A stretch of DNA of 33,951 nt from Bacteroidota bacterium (GTDB lineage: Bacteria; Bacteroidota; Bacteroidia; Chitinophagales; Chitinophagaceae), in NCBI GenBank assembly GCA_018268075.1, contig JAFDXH010000011.1, positions 1 through 33,951 of the forward strand, read 5' to 3'. The notes under the pieces are model-generated. The model saw only the letters and a list, made by a program, of their open reading frames with translations, had not been told where the DNA came from and searched no databases. The position numbers were made by a program, and so were the translations under genes. Below are positions 1-9,260 of the stretch, one piece after another (position 1 is the stretch's first letter; each line of letters starts with the position of its first letter).

Positions 1-639
1 GACGATGTAAAGAAGATATTAATTCCGCGCATGAAGAAAAAGTATCCGAAATATGCGCACTTTTTTAATGATAAAATAAAGTACCACATTAATCCCACGG
101 GGAAATTTGTAATCGGTGGTCCGCATGGCGATACAGGCCTTACTGGTAGGAAAATAATTGTAGATACTTATGGCGGAAAGGGCGCACACGGCGGTGGCGC
201 ATTTAGCGGTAAAGATCCTAGTAAGGTGGATAGAAGTGCTGCTTATGCAGCGCGTCATATCGCCAAGAATCTGGTAGCTGCTGGCGTTTGCGATGAGGTA
301 TTGGTACAGGTTTCTTATGCCATTGGTGTGGCACAGCCAACGAGTATTAACGTTAATACCTATGGCACCTCAAAAGTAAAATTGACAGAAGGCGAAATTG
401 CAAAAAAAGTAGAAGCTATTTTTGATATGCGCCCCTATTTTATTGAGCAGCGCCTCAAGCTTCGCAATCCTATTTATCAGGAATCTGCATCTTATGGCCA
501 CATGGGGCGCAAGAATGAAATAGTTACCAAAACTTTTAATCTACCAAATGGCGCTCCGAAAAGTATTAAAGTTGAATTATTTACCTGGGAAAAATTGGAT
601 TATGTTTCCAAGGTGAAAAAAGCTTTCGGTATAAAATAA
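1..639 (+). CDS. metK: S-adenosylmethionine synthase, C-terminal part (5' end outside window)
   Basis: MetK makes S-adenosylmethionine from methionine and ATP in the cytoplasm. The reading frame is open from base 1 ([10 protein letters not shown] before the first visible Met at 31), so the gene starts upstream of the window and about half of it is present. Visible family signatures are [14 protein letters not shown], followed by [18 protein letters not shown] (the glycine-rich loop that contributes to the active site), the RSAAYAARH helix and the C-terminal [11 protein letters not shown] segment. The frame ends at TAA 637-639 and a strong hairpin terminator follows 12 bases later, so metK is the last gene of its transcript. 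The upstream promoter and any SAM-responsive leader cannot be seen. Identification is firm. Confidence 0.97.
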   Translation, partial: DDVKKILIPRMKKKYPKYAHFFNDKIKYHINPTGKFVIGGPHGDTGLTGRKIIVDTYGGKGAHGGGAFSGKDPSKVDRSAAYAARHIAKNLVAAGVCDEVLVQVSYAIGVAQPTSINVNTYGTSKVKLTEGEIAKKVEAIFDMRPYFIEQRLKLRNPIYQESASYGHMGRKNEIVTKTFNLPNGAPKSIKVELFTWEKLDYVSKVKKAFGIK

Positions 640-651
640 ATAAAAAATTTT

Positions 652-676
652 AAACCCTCAGATTTGAGGGTTTTTT
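652..676 (+). terminator. Rho-independent terminator of metK
   Basis: A perfect 9-bp stem (AAACCCTCA at 652-660 and TGAGGGTTT at 665-673) with a GATT loop runs into a T tract (671-676). It starts 12 bases after the metK stop codon. Confidence 0.93.
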
Positions 677-684
677 GTTGCCAT

Positions 685-702
685 AAATTAATGCATTAAT
701 TT
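685..702. repeat. 18-bp perfect palindrome at the rlmB start
   Basis: AAATTAATGCATTAATTT is a perfect palindrome that ends 4 bases before the rlmB start codon. The overlapping TAATTTTG (697-704) also fits the Bacteroidota -7 consensus TAnnTTTG. A transcript from it would start inside the rlmB coding region, so a role as operator or as chance A/T palindrome is equally possible. Confidence 0.5.
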
Positions 703-705
703 TGA

Positions 706-1485
706 ATGGTGAGACCAAATCATAAAACATTTACCCAGCAGCATAGACCAAAAAAAAACCTGCTAATCGGTGGTATTTCCTCTGTAATCGAAGCCTTGAA
801 AGGCGGCGAGCAATTAGAAAGAATTTACCTTCAAAATAATTTATCATCACCTGATATAGAGGAATTAAGATTCGTAGCGGCAGAATATGAAGTGCCAATT
901 AATAAGGTTCCCTTTGAAAAACTAAGGAATTTTAATTTAGAAAATAATAAGGGCTGTATTGGGTTAAAATCCAAAATTCACTATCAAAATTTACAGGATG
1001 TTATCTCACTGATTGTAGAAAATGGTGAGGTGCCTTTGCTTCTGATGCTAGATGGGGTTACTGATATTCGTAATATTGGCGCACTGGCTCGAACAGCCTA
1101 TTGCTGTGGTGTACAGGCAATAATTGTTCCATCAAAAGGCGTGGGAACATTGGGCGAAGACGCAATGACTACATCGGCAGGTGCACTCGAAAAAATAGCT
1201 GTTTGTAGGGTTAAAACACTACAGGAAGCGATCAATGAATTGCATCTTAATGGAATAAAAGTAATGGCAAGTGAAATGACCGCTTCCAAAAATATTTTTG
1301 ATGTTGACTTAAAAATACCACTTGCTATTATTATGGGTAGTGAAGATAAGGGCATCCAATCGGTGCTATACAAATTATGTGATGAGCAATTTAAAATCCC
1401 TATGCAAAATAATTTCGAATCATTAAATGTTTCAGTGGCTGCCGGTATGATCTTATATGAAGTAATGAGGCAACGGATTATTTAA
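706..1485 (+). CDS. rlmB: 23S rRNA (guanosine-2'-O-)-methyltransferase RlmB/TrmH family
   Basis: This is a SpoU/TrmH (SPOUT) 2'-O-ribose methyltransferase of 259 residues, the usual RlmB length. It transfers a methyl group from SAM to a ribose in structured RNA. The three SPOUT motifs are all present: NIGALARTA (motif 1, about residues 123-131, with the catalytic-type Asn and Arg), IMGSEDKGI (motif 2, about 209-217) and SLNVSVAAGM near the C terminus, which forms the trefoil knot that binds SAM. The N-terminal LIGGISSVIEAL region matches the RNA-binding substrate domain. ATG at 706 (or the adjacent GTG at 709) is the only plausible start. It sits downstream of metK, which makes its cofactor, but a terminator separates the two. 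The exact target (G2251 as in E. coli RlmB) is inferred from the family. Confidence 0.9.
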   Translation: MVRPNHKTFTQQHRPKKNLLIGGISSVIEALKGGEQLERIYLQNNLSSPDIEELRFVAAEYEVPINKVPFEKLRNFNLENNKGCIGLKSKIHYQNLQDVISLIVENGEVPLLLMLDGVTDIRNIGALARTAYCCGVQAIIVPSKGVGTLGEDAMTTSAGALEKIAVCRVKTLQEAINELHLNGIKVMASEMTASKNIFDVDLKIPLAIIMGSEDKGIQSVLYKLCDEQFKIPMQNNFESLNVSVAAGMILYEVMRQRII

Positions 1486-1550
1486 TACACTTTATTTTAT
1501 TTTTTTATAAATGGATTTAATTTAGGCTCACTCCATATTTGAATAAATAA

Positions 1551-2405
1551 TTGAAAAATATCAAACTCATAGAATGCCCACGTGATGCTATGCAAGGTTG
1601 GAAAAAAAATATTCCAACAGCAGTGAAAATTGATTATATCAACCAATTATTAAGAGTAGGCTTTGATACTATTGATTTTGGAAGTTTCGTTTCTCCAATG
1701 GCCATTCCACAAATGGCAGATACGCACGAGGTAATTCAACATTTAGATTTGAATCATTCTAAATCCAAACTACTTGCAATAGTAGCCAATGTACGTGGTG
1801 CAGAGCAAGCAGCCGCCTATGGGAAAATAAATCAGTTAGGGTATCCATTTTCTGTTTCACCTACTTTTCAAAGGCGCAATGCGAATAGCACGATCGAAGA
1901 ATCTTTTGAAAGAGTGAAAGAAATTAATTCCATTTGTAGAAGCACCAATAAAGAATTGGTGATATATATTTCAATGGCTTTTGGCAATCCATACAATGAC
2001 GACTATAGCGAAATCAATATACTGAATTGGATTGAAAAAATAGTGGAAGAAGGAATCTCAATCATTTCTCTGGCCGATACAGTAGGTATAGCCTCGCCGT
2101 CACAAATAAGCTCACTTATAAAAATGGTTATCTCTAATTTTCCTAAAATAGAAACAGGTGTCCATTTGCATGCCAGTTCTGAGGGCTGGCGTGATAAAGT
2201 AGAGAGTGCCTATAATGAAGGCTGTTGCAGATTCGATGGATCACTAAATGGAGTAGGAGGTTGCCCAATGGCTGAAGATGAATTAGTAGGCAATATGAAT
2301 ATGCAGAATATGATTCATTATTTTAGAGATAGAAATGTAGCCCCACACTTAGATGAAACTGCGTTAAATGCAGCAATCCATCTGGCCAGTAATATTTTTA
2401 AATAA
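1551..2405 (+). CDS. Hydroxymethylglutaryl-CoA lyase family protein
   Basis: This 284-residue protein belongs to the HMGL-like TIM-barrel family, which cleaves 3-hydroxy-3-methylglutaryl-CoA to acetoacetate and acetyl-CoA (leucine and ketone-body catabolism). Near the N terminus ECPRDAMQG carries the Arg11-Asp12 pair that corresponds to the catalytic Arg and metal-binding Asp of the family. H205-L-H207 in GVHLHAS is the metal-binding HxH. GVGGCPMAEDELVGN holds Cys238, the active-site loop cysteine of true HMG-CoA lyases. The start is TTG at 1551: a stop codon lies immediately upstream (1548-1550), and the next Met would remove the catalytic Arg-Asp. A neighbour relation to rlmB is not obvious. 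Acyl-CoA specificity is inferred from the conserved Cys loop. Confidence 0.88.
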   Translation: MKNIKLIECPRDAMQGWKKNIPTAVKIDYINQLLRVGFDTIDFGSFVSPMAIPQMADTHEVIQHLDLNHSKSKLLAIVANVRGAEQAAAYGKINQLGYPFSVSPTFQRRNANSTIEESFERVKEINSICRSTNKELVIYISMAFGNPYNDDYSEINILNWIEKIVEEGISIISLADTVGIASPSQISSLIKMVISNFPKIETGVHLHASSEGWRDKVESAYNEGCCRFDGSLNGVGGCPMAEDELVGNMNMQNMIHYFRDRNVAPHLDETALNAAIHLASNIFK

Positions 2406-2476
2406 ATGATAAAAGCCAGGATTAGCGCTCTCACTTTTTTTAGAAATTAATTCCTTATAAAAAATTATTGTAAGTA

Positions 2477-2501
2477 TTGGTACAATGTTTGGGTTGGTAC
2501 A
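2477..2501. promoter_or_regulatory. Direct repeat TTGGTACA x2 upstream of the OmpA-like gene
   Basis: TTGGTACA occurs at 2477-2484 and again at 2494-2501, with start positions 17 bases apart, 20 bases before the downstream ATG. The second copy is part of a small hairpin (TTGGT/ACCAA). This could be a binding site or part of the untranslated leader. No clean TAnnTTTG box was found here. Confidence 0.3.
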
Positions 2502-2521
2502 TTTAACCAAATACAAATAGG

Positions 2522-3193
2522 ATGAATAATTTTAGAAAGGTTTTGATTGCTGTTGGCATCATTTCTTTTTTGATGATGGGCTGTAACGCTACAAGATCTC
2601 AAAAGGGGGCAGTAATAGGTGGTACAGCAGGCGCAGTTGGCGGCACTATAATTGGCAAAGCAGCCGGAAATAAAACGTTAGGAACTATTTTAGGTGCCGT
2701 AATAGGAGGTACAGCAGGTGCAATTATTGGACGTGATATGGATAAGCAGGCAGAAGAAATAAAAACCGATATACCTGGGGCAAAAGTAGAAAGAGTAGAA
2801 GAGGGAATTAAGGTAGAATTCAATGAAAGAATTTTATTTGCCTTTTCTAAATCTGACATAGGCGATTCGGCTAAAGTGAATTTAAATAAATTAGTATCGG
2901 TACTCAACAAGTATCCTAATACGAATATTGAAGTACAAGGCCATACAGATAGCCGCGGTACAGATGAATATAATATGGGATTAAGCGTGAGGCGAGCAAC
3001 GACTGTTGCAAATTATTTAATAGCCAATGGTATTGCCGCCGGCAGGGTTACCACTAAAGGTTTTGGCGAATCAGCACCTGCTTATTCTAACGATACGCCT
3101 GAAGGAATGGCTCAAAACAGGCGGGTTGAGTTTTTAATCACTGCAAATGACAAGATGAAATCGGATGCGAAAACCGAAGCAGCAAAACAATAA
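2522..3193 (+). CDS. OmpA family lipoprotein with glycine-zipper domain (YiaD-like)
   Basis: This is a 223-residue outer-membrane lipoprotein that probably anchors the outer membrane to peptidoglycan. The N terminus has a lipoprotein signal with lipobox LMMGC (Cys21). Residues about 28-75 are a glycine-zipper repeat in which GGTAGAVGGTIIG is echoed by GGTAGAIIG, likely to insert into or oligomerise at the membrane. The C-terminal half is an OmpA/MotB domain: FAFSKSDIG, then EVQGHTDSRGTDEYNMGLS with the conserved Asp and Arg that bind diaminopimelate, and NRRVEF at the end. This order (lipobox, glycine zipper, OmpA) is that of YiaD-type proteins. It stands alone, with no terminator visible before the convergent gene at 3250. 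Confidence 0.9.
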   Translation: MNNFRKVLIAVGIISFLMMGCNATRSQKGAVIGGTAGAVGGTIIGKAAGNKTLGTILGAVIGGTAGAIIGRDMDKQAEEIKTDIPGAKVERVEEGIKVEFNERILFAFSKSDIGDSAKVNLNKLVSVLNKYPNTNIEVQGHTDSRGTDEYNMGLSVRRATTVANYLIANGIAAGRVTTKGFGESAPAYSNDTPEGMAQNRRVEFLITANDKMKSDAKTEAAKQ

Positions 3194-3249
3194 ATCAGGA
3201 TAATCAATAATTTTAAAACTGCCATTGTGGAATGAATGAGAGCTCTATT

Positions 3250-4569
3250 CTATGCCAGATCAACAAAATAAATATTGTGCTTTTTCAATTCCTTTAAAAC
3301 GGGATCGTATATTTCTTTTACATTCGGTATGTGCAATCCCTTCAGGTTAATTTTGTCCAACAAAATTAATTTGGCAGCAATACCCAAAGGAAGCCCTACG
3401 GTTTTTGCCATGGCTGTGTGAATTGGATCTTCTCCTTCCAATACCAGATAACTTCTATGCCACTGGGATTGATTGTTTTTAATGAATTCTATCTCATGCA
3501 GCATTACAATCATATCATGGTCGTCTGGATTGAGCTTTAAACTTTTTTCGAGTAAGAATTGGAGCAACTTAGCAGAATTAAATGTATCAAAGGGGATTGG
3601 AGCCGGGTCGGAAATTTTCAGATAGGCTAATTGCTCATGAAATTCCTGATTAAAAAATAGATTAAAGTCGAAATAGGAATCCTGTTTTTTTTGAAATTGT
3701 GATTTCTTAATTTTAAACCATTCTCCAAAAGTTTTGCAATTTTTTATTTCAATATCATCTTCGATATTTACCAAATCCATCCGAATTAATTTATCCCACC
3801 CGTTGATAAAAGCCGGGTACCTCAGTGTGGTGCGGATAAAAGTATCAACGCTATGCAGGCCATATTTGGGAATATAATCAAATGAATCTCGATTGGCGTA
3901 AAAGGCCAATTGGGGCAACCCCGGCAAATCCACTGAAGGATTTTTTGCCGAAAAAACTTCTTCGTATTGTAAAGATATCTTTTGCCCGGATTCCAGATAG
4001 GATGCTCCTTTTTTGCCTGCCAGTACTACATTCAGCGGGTTCCAGGTAAATTTATAATGCCATGGATTATCATCACTATTAGGCGCAATAAGGCCACCAC
4101 AATGAGATATAAATGATTTGATAGTGCCACCATTATCCTTAATAGAATCTATCATTTGCATAGCACTCATGTGGTCAATACCGGGATCTAAGCCCATTTC
4201 ATATAGAAATAACAAATTACTTTCTGATATTTCACCCTTTAGTTTTTCAATTTCAGGGTCAATATAGGATGCAGTTAATAGATTTTTTTTGAAGCTAATA
4301 CAATCTCTCGCAACCAGAAAGTGCAAATGTGGGGGAAGCATAGAGATTACAATATCGGCACCCTCAATAACTGATTTTCTTTCAGAATCATCACTTACAT
4401 CCAATGGTAGAGCTTGGGCATTTTTATAGATTTTTATTTTGGCAGATGCCACTTCTACATTTACATCGCACACAATAAAATTCCATTCATACTCATCACA
4501 CAATGCGCCAAGATATTCAATGAGGCAGGTGGCAGATTTACCTGCACCAAACAATAGAATTTTTTTCAA
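3250..4569 (-). CDS. Saccharopine dehydrogenase-like oxidoreductase
   Basis: This 439-residue cytoplasmic oxidoreductase resembles the glutamate-forming (LYS9-type) saccharopine dehydrogenases. An N-terminal Rossmann fold is shown by ILLFGAGKSA (residues about 3-12) and DIVISMLPPHLH, the segment where family members change from NAD(P) binding to substrate binding. A central region MGLDPGIDHMSAMQ and SHCGGLIAP followed by NPWHYKFTWNP is typical of the family. The C-terminal part (GEDPIHTAMAKTVGLPLGIAAKLIL) matches the helical return to the Rossmann domain. The likely role is lysine catabolism or a related amino-acid pathway, but no other lysine gene is in view, so the physiological substrate is uncertain. 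It is divergent from gyrA and convergent with the OmpA-like gene. The start ATG (4567-4569) directly precedes the Rossmann strand. Confidence 0.85.
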   Translation of the reverse strand: MKKILLFGAGKSATCLIEYLGALCDEYEWNFIVCDVNVEVASAKIKIYKNAQALPLDVSDDSERKSVIEGADIVISMLPPHLHFLVARDCISFKKNLLTASYIDPEIEKLKGEISESNLLFLYEMGLDPGIDHMSAMQMIDSIKDNGGTIKSFISHCGGLIAPNSDDNPWHYKFTWNPLNVVLAGKKGASYLESGQKISLQYEEVFSAKNPSVDLPGLPQLAFYANRDSFDYIPKYGLHSVDTFIRTTLRYPAFINGWDKLIRMDLVNIEDDIEIKNCKTFGEWFKIKKSQFQKKQDSYFDFNLFFNQEFHEQLAYLKISDPAPIPFDTFNSAKLLQFLLEKSLKLNPDDHDMIVMLHEIEFIKNNQSQWHRSYLVLEGEDPIHTAMAKTVGLPLGIAAKLILLDKINLKGLHIPNVKEIYDPVLKELKKHNIYFVDLA

Positions 4570-4777
4570 CTGGTATCAATTTATTTGTAAAAGTATTATT
4601 AGCAGAGCAATTTATTTTTATTTAGTACAAGCCGGAATATATAGAAATAATATAGACGGAGCAAAGAAAATAAGAGGCTCATTTTTCAAAAGTAGTGGAT
4701 TAACCCTCAAAAAAATAATATCCACAACATCTTCATAAAATAGTGCATAAAAGTATTATAAAAGAGCGCATTTTTCC

Positions 4778-4807
4778 TTGAAAAACACTTGTTTCAAAGT
4801 ATATTTG
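4778..4807 (+). promoter_or_regulatory. Bacteroidota-type promoter of gyrA
   Basis: TTG at 4778-4780 and TATATTTG at 4800-4807 fit the Bacteroidota consensus (TTG, 19 bases, TAnnTTTG). The start codon lies 17 bases further on, so the leader is very short. Confidence 0.75.
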
Positions 4808-4823
4808 CCCATACAAAAAAAAT

Positions 4824-7460
4824 ATGGATACAATAGTAGATGAATTGCCGGAAGATGGGCAGCACCGTGGAAGAATAATTCCGGTAAACATTGAAGAACA
4901 AATGAAATCCGCTTACATTGATTATTCAATGAGTGTGATAGTAGGCCGTGCCTTACCAGATGCCCGGGATGGCCTCAAGCCAGTTCATCGTCGTATTTTA
5001 TACGGCATGAATGAAATGGGAAATACTTTCAATAAACCACATAAAAAATCAGCACGTATAGTCGGTGATGTGATGGGTAAATACCATCCTCATGGCGACT
5101 CATCAATATACGGTACCATTGTAAGGATGGCGCAGGATTGGAGTATGCGCTATACCCTCATAGATGGCCAGGGAAATTTTGGTAGCCAGGATGGAGATGA
5201 GCCGGCAGCAATGCGATACACTGAAGTAAGGTTGCAAAGAATGGCCGAGGCAATGCTTGAAGATATAGAAAAGGAGACCATTGATTTTCAACTAAATTAT
5301 GATGACACCTTAAAGGAGCCAACGGTACTGCCTACACGAATTCCGCAATTGTTGCTAAATGGTGCAAGTGGTATTGCAGTGGGCATGGCTACAAATATGC
5401 TCCCGCACAATCTAAACGAAGTATGTGACGGGTGCATTGCGTTTATTGATAACAGAGAAATAGAAATAGACGATCTTATTAAAATAATTAAAGCCCCAGA
5501 TTTTCCTACAGGAGGCATTATCTATGGGTATGATGGTGTAAAACAAGCGATGCATACCGGTAGAGGTAGGCTGGTACTCAGAGGTAAGGTGTCAATAGAA
5601 ATAGGCAAATCAGGGCGCGAAAAAATTATTATCACCGAAGTTCCCTATCAGGTAAATCGTGATGCATTAACAGAAAAAATAGGGCACCTTGTAGCAGATA
5701 AAATAATTGAGGGCATATCAGATGTAAACAACGAGAGCAATAACAAGGAAGGCACCCGTATTGTATTGGAGCTAAAAAAGGATGTGATAGCACAAGTGGT
5801 GATCAATCATCTGTACAAACACAGTGAGCTGCAAACTTCTTTTGGAATCAATAATGTGGCTTTGGTAAAAGGCCGCCCCAAAATCCTGAATGTAAAAGAT
5901 CTGATCAAAGAATTTATTGATTTCAGGCATGAAGTAGTGACGCGCCGTACAAAATTTGAATTGCGAAAAGCTCAGGAAAGAGCACATATTTTAGAAGGCT
6001 TCCTAATTGCTTTGGATAATCTGGATGAAGTAATCGCCCTCATTAGAAATTCTTCTACGCCAGAGCTGGCAAAAGATGGCCTGATGGGAAATTTTCAAAT
6101 GAGTGAAATACAGGCTAAAGCTGTATTAGAATTGCGCCTTCAAAGACTTACCGGAATGGAACGGGATAAAATCAGGCAAGAGCATGCTGAAATTGTTCTG
6201 CTGATAGGAAGGTTAACAGAGATACTTGAAAATGAACATCTTCGTTTTGAGATTATCAAAAATGAAATAATTGAGATCAAAGAAAAATTTGGCGATGCAA
6301 GAAAATCAGAAATAGTTTACCTGGCAAATGAGATGAGCATGGAAGATCTCATTGAAGAAGAAGATGTAGTGGTTACAGTATCTCATTTAGGATATATTAA
6401 AAGAACATCTGCAACAGAATACCGCCAGCAAAGAAGAGGTGGGCGAGGAGCCATGGGAAGCAAAACAAGGGAAGAAGATTATATCGAAAAGTTATTTGTT
6501 GCATCTACCCATCATACATTATTATTTTTCACAGAGCAGGGAAGATGTTATTGGCTGAAAGTATATGAAATACCCGAAGGTGAAAAACAAAGTAAAGGAC
6601 GTGCCATTCAAAACCTCATTCAGCTACCACCCGAAGATAAAATAAGAACTGTAATAGCCATAAAGAACCTGCAAGATGAAGTGTATAATGAGAATCACTT
6701 TATTGTACTGTGCACTCGCAAAGGAATTATCAAGAAGACCAGAGTTGCTGATTTCTCTCGCCCACGCCAGAATGGAATAAATGCTATTACGATCAATGAA
6801 GGCGACGAATTGTTAGATGCCTGCCTTACTGATGGAAGCCACCAGATAATGATGGCGGTGAAGTCTGGAAGGGCAATTCGTTTTCCTGAAGAAAAAGTAA
6901 GGCCTACTGGCAGGGGTGCAATTGGAGTTTTTGGTATTACTATTGACAATACTAAGGATGAGGTAGTGAGCCTTGCCTGTGTAAAAGTAGATGACCCCAC
7001 CGTCAGCATTCTGGTAGTGAGTGCTAAAGGTTTTGGAAAAAGAACAGCCGTAGAAGAATATAGGATTACCAATAGAGGTGGGAAAGGGGTGAAAACCATC
7101 AACATTACTGCTAAGACAGGTGAGCTGATTGGGCTATTGAATGTTGAAGAATCTCAGGATTTGATGATTACATGCAAATCAGGTGTAACTATTCGTACAT
7201 CCATCTCGTCTATACGTGAGGCAGGGCGTGCTACACAAGGTGTTACACTCATAAAGCTGGATGCAGGCGACGAGATAGCAGCCATTACCAGCATTAATGA
7301 AAAAGAGACAAATGATGAAAGTGAAAACGGAGCCGAAGGCAGTGTTCCTGAAGAAACAACAAATGCATCAGATGTATCTTTGGAAAATGGTTTAAATGAA
7401 GAAAATGAATCAGGCGCGGATGAAGCTAATGATGGGGAAGATGAACTTGAAAATATTTAA
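4824..7460 (+). CDS. gyrA: DNA gyrase subunit A
   Basis: GyrA is the breaking-reunion subunit of DNA gyrase, which introduces negative supercoils together with GyrB. At 878 residues it has the usual length plus an acidic C-terminal tail. The catalytic tyrosine is Tyr132 in AAMRYTEVRL. The GyrA box QRRGGRG at 536-542 opens the C-terminal beta-pinwheel and separates it from ParC. The quinolone-determining region reads HGDSSIYGTIVRMAQ: Ser93 corresponds to E. coli Ser83, while Gly97 occupies the place of E. coli Asp87. The last 55 or so residues are Glu/Asp/Asn-rich (DESENGAEGSVPEE onward), as in GyrA tails that tune supercoiling. It has its own promoter; the TPR gene follows after 54 bases and may be cotranscribed. 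Confidence 0.97.
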   Translation: MDTIVDELPEDGQHRGRIIPVNIEEQMKSAYIDYSMSVIVGRALPDARDGLKPVHRRILYGMNEMGNTFNKPHKKSARIVGDVMGKYHPHGDSSIYGTIVRMAQDWSMRYTLIDGQGNFGSQDGDEPAAMRYTEVRLQRMAEAMLEDIEKETIDFQLNYDDTLKEPTVLPTRIPQLLLNGASGIAVGMATNMLPHNLNEVCDGCIAFIDNREIEIDDLIKIIKAPDFPTGGIIYGYDGVKQAMHTGRGRLVLRGKVSIEIGKSGREKIIITEVPYQVNRDALTEKIGHLVADKIIEGISDVNNESNNKEGTRIVLELKKDVIAQVVINHLYKHSELQTSFGINNVALVKGRPKILNVKDLIKEFIDFRHEVVTRRTKFELRKAQERAHILEGFLIALDNLDEVIALIRNSSTPELAKDGLMGNFQMSEIQAKAVLELRLQRLTGMERDKIRQEHAEIVLLIGRLTEILENEHLRFEIIKNEIIEIKEKFGDARKSEIVYLANEMSMEDLIEEEDVVVTVSHLGYIKRTSATEYRQQRRGGRGAMGSKTREEDYIEKLFVASTHHTLLFFTEQGRCYWLKVYEIPEGEKQSKGRAIQNLIQLPPEDKIRTVIAIKNLQDEVYNENHFIVLCTRKGIIKKTRVADFSRPRQNGINAITINEGDELLDACLTDGSHQIMMAVKSGRAIRFPEEKVRPTGRGAIGVFGITIDNTKDEVVSLACVKVDDPTVSILVVSAKGFGKRTAVEEYRITNRGGKGVKTINITAKTGELIGLLNVEESQDLMITCKSGVTIRTSISSIREAGRATQGVTLIKLDAGDEIAAITSINEKETNDESENGAEGSVPEETTNASDVSLENGLNEENESGADEANDGEDELENI

Positions 7461-7514
7461 ATTAAAGTATATACAGTATTTTTAATTTTATTATTAAACA
7501 AAAAATAGAATCAC

Positions 7515-8822
7515 ATGAATAAATTAGTATCGGTAGTAATATTATTATGTTTTGTAACTGCTGGTTTTTCGCAAACTGTAAAGAAGGCGCAGTCATATCT
7601 GGAAGGGAAACAATTAGACAAGGCGAAGACTGAGATAGATGGCGTACTTGCTAAAACGCCTAATGATGCTGAAGGAAATTATTTAAAAGTAAAGATATAT
7701 GAAGCTATTGCTTCAGATCCGGTATTATCCAAAACCTTTCCGGGTGATTTGAGACAGGAAGCTTTTGAAGCATACAAAAAAGTAGTAGCAGATTCGGCTA
7801 ATATCAAATCCAAAATGATGGTGATGCGCGAGAATTATCAGCCGGTTTTTAATCTATATTCCGGATACTACGAAGCTGCTGCCAAAGCCTTTAATGATGC
7901 GGCATCCAGCCAGAGCAAGGAAGGTTTTAAAGATGCTATGAATTTGTTTGAAAAGGCAAATAATATAGGCCAATATATTCGCCAGAACGAATGGGCCAAT
8001 ATTGGAAAAGTAGATTCTACGTTAGTATTGAATATTGGGAAAGCCGCTTTAAATGCAGGCGATGATGCTGCCTCTGAAAAATATTTTAAAGAATTAGCTG
8101 ATGCAAAAATTGATGGCACCGGTGGTAAAGTAGATGAAAGCTTCAGTGTGCCTTACCAATGGCTTACTCTTTTTTATAAGGAAAAAAAGGATGAAGCTAA
8201 TATGAAGAAATATGGCGAATTGGGCAGATCCTTATATCCTAAAGAAAATTATTTCAATCTGGTAATGATGGATTATTACAGAGAAGCGAAAGACATGAAA
8301 GGGCTTTTTAATATTTATGATGAGTTGCTAAAAGAAAATCCGGATAGCACCAACTATCACTTTAGTTATGCAAACGATATTTTCGGTTATATCTACAATA
8401 GTGATGAAGGCACTGTAATTAAAGATAAAGATGCAATGCTGCAAAAATTACAGGCTGAGTTAGACCATTCCATGAGGCTGAATCCAAATGATGTAAACAA
8501 CAACTGGTTATATGCTCAATTTTTCTATAACAAAGGTATTGAAACCAGAGACCAAGCTGATAAGATTCGCAGTACAAAACCGGAGGATGTAAAAAAGAAA
8601 ACAGATTTGAATACACAGTCAAAAGATTTTTTCAATAAGGCGATTCCTTATGCCGATAAAGCCATCACCACACTTGAAGTTGCAAAATTGAAAGGGGAAA
8701 AATCTAAATACAAATCTATTGTGAATTTGATGCAGAATATTTATCAAAGTTTGCAGCTAAAAGATAAGTTGAAAATTTATCAGGATAAATATGATAATGC
8801 TGATAAAGTTTTTACCAATTAA
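7515..8822 (+). CDS. Exported tetratricopeptide-repeat protein
   Basis: A 435-residue protein with a Sec signal peptide (MNKLVSVVILLCFVTAGFSQ, cleaved before TVKKAQ). The mature part is alpha-helical with TPR-like units: KAQSYLEGKQLDKAKTEIDG, then several Ala- and Tyr-rich helices (YYEAAAKAFNDAA, AALNAGDDAASEKYFKELAD) and MKGLFNIYDELLKENPDSTN. It probably acts in the periplasm as a protein-interaction scaffold. No catalytic motif is visible and I cannot name a partner. It follows gyrA by 54 bases with no terminator between, and a strong terminator ends it. Confidence 0.8.
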   Translation: MNKLVSVVILLCFVTAGFSQTVKKAQSYLEGKQLDKAKTEIDGVLAKTPNDAEGNYLKVKIYEAIASDPVLSKTFPGDLRQEAFEAYKKVVADSANIKSKMMVMRENYQPVFNLYSGYYEAAAKAFNDAASSQSKEGFKDAMNLFEKANNIGQYIRQNEWANIGKVDSTLVLNIGKAALNAGDDAASEKYFKELADAKIDGTGGKVDESFSVPYQWLTLFYKEKKDEANMKKYGELGRSLYPKENYFNLVMMDYYREAKDMKGLFNIYDELLKENPDSTNYHFSYANDIFGYIYNSDEGTVIKDKDAMLQKLQAELDHSMRLNPNDVNNNWLYAQFFYNKGIETRDQADKIRSTKPEDVKKKTDLNTQSKDFFNKAIPYADKAITTLEVAKLKGEKSKYKSIVNLMQNIYQSLQLKDKLKIYQDKYDNADKVFTN

Positions 8823-8843
8823 AAAATAATGGAATAATATTCG

Positions 8844-8870
8844 AATCCGGCTTATGCCGGATTTTTTTTT
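8844..8870 (+). terminator. Rho-independent terminator after the TPR gene
   Basis: AATCCGGC (8844-8851), loop TTAT, GCCGGATT (8856-8863) and a run of nine T (8862-8870). It marks the right border of the conserved block and the left edge of the accessory island. Confidence 0.95.
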
Positions 8871-9110
8871 GCATTTAATCCATGGGCGCATAAAATACCA
8901 ATGGTACCGAGAAATAGTCCAAAAACTATTTCGAATGTTAAAGTGGTAAATGCCGATATTAAAGATGTTTAGCCCAAAGTAGCGAAGTGAAATTGGGTTA
9001 TTACATATTTACAATTGGTATAATAAGGCGTAATGGACATTTGTGGGGCTTTTTTTTAGATATTTCTTCCAAGTGGACAAAAGTGAATGTGTTTATTTTT
9101 CTTCTTTCTG

Positions 9111-9204
9111 CCCCTGCTATCCGTAGAATAATCTAAAGAATTGCAGATTGCTGTACTGAGTTTGCAAACTCAGGACATTATGATAAGTATTTTCTATTTT
9201 TATA
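9111..9204 (+). repeat. Dispersed palindromic repeat, copy 1
   Basis: Bases 9111-9177 match 10704-10770 at 63 of 67 positions by eye, starting with CCCC[T/A]GCTATCCGTAGAAT. At its centre is the perfect palindrome CTGAGTTTGCAAACTCAG (9156-9173). The right part (GGACATTATGAT through CTATTTTTA, to about 9204) is shared instead with the third copy near 11852-11880. No reading frame is associated with it. Confidence 0.85.
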
Positions 9205-9260
9205 TAAACTAATTATGAGTACAACCCTCATTTTGGCTCGAGCTTACGGTTTTGGATGTT

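Noticed and set aside
4439-4738. Plus-strand 99-residue open frame upstream of gyrA
   Set aside because: It lies mostly opposite the saccharopine dehydrogenase-like gene and has no recognisable domain or signal.
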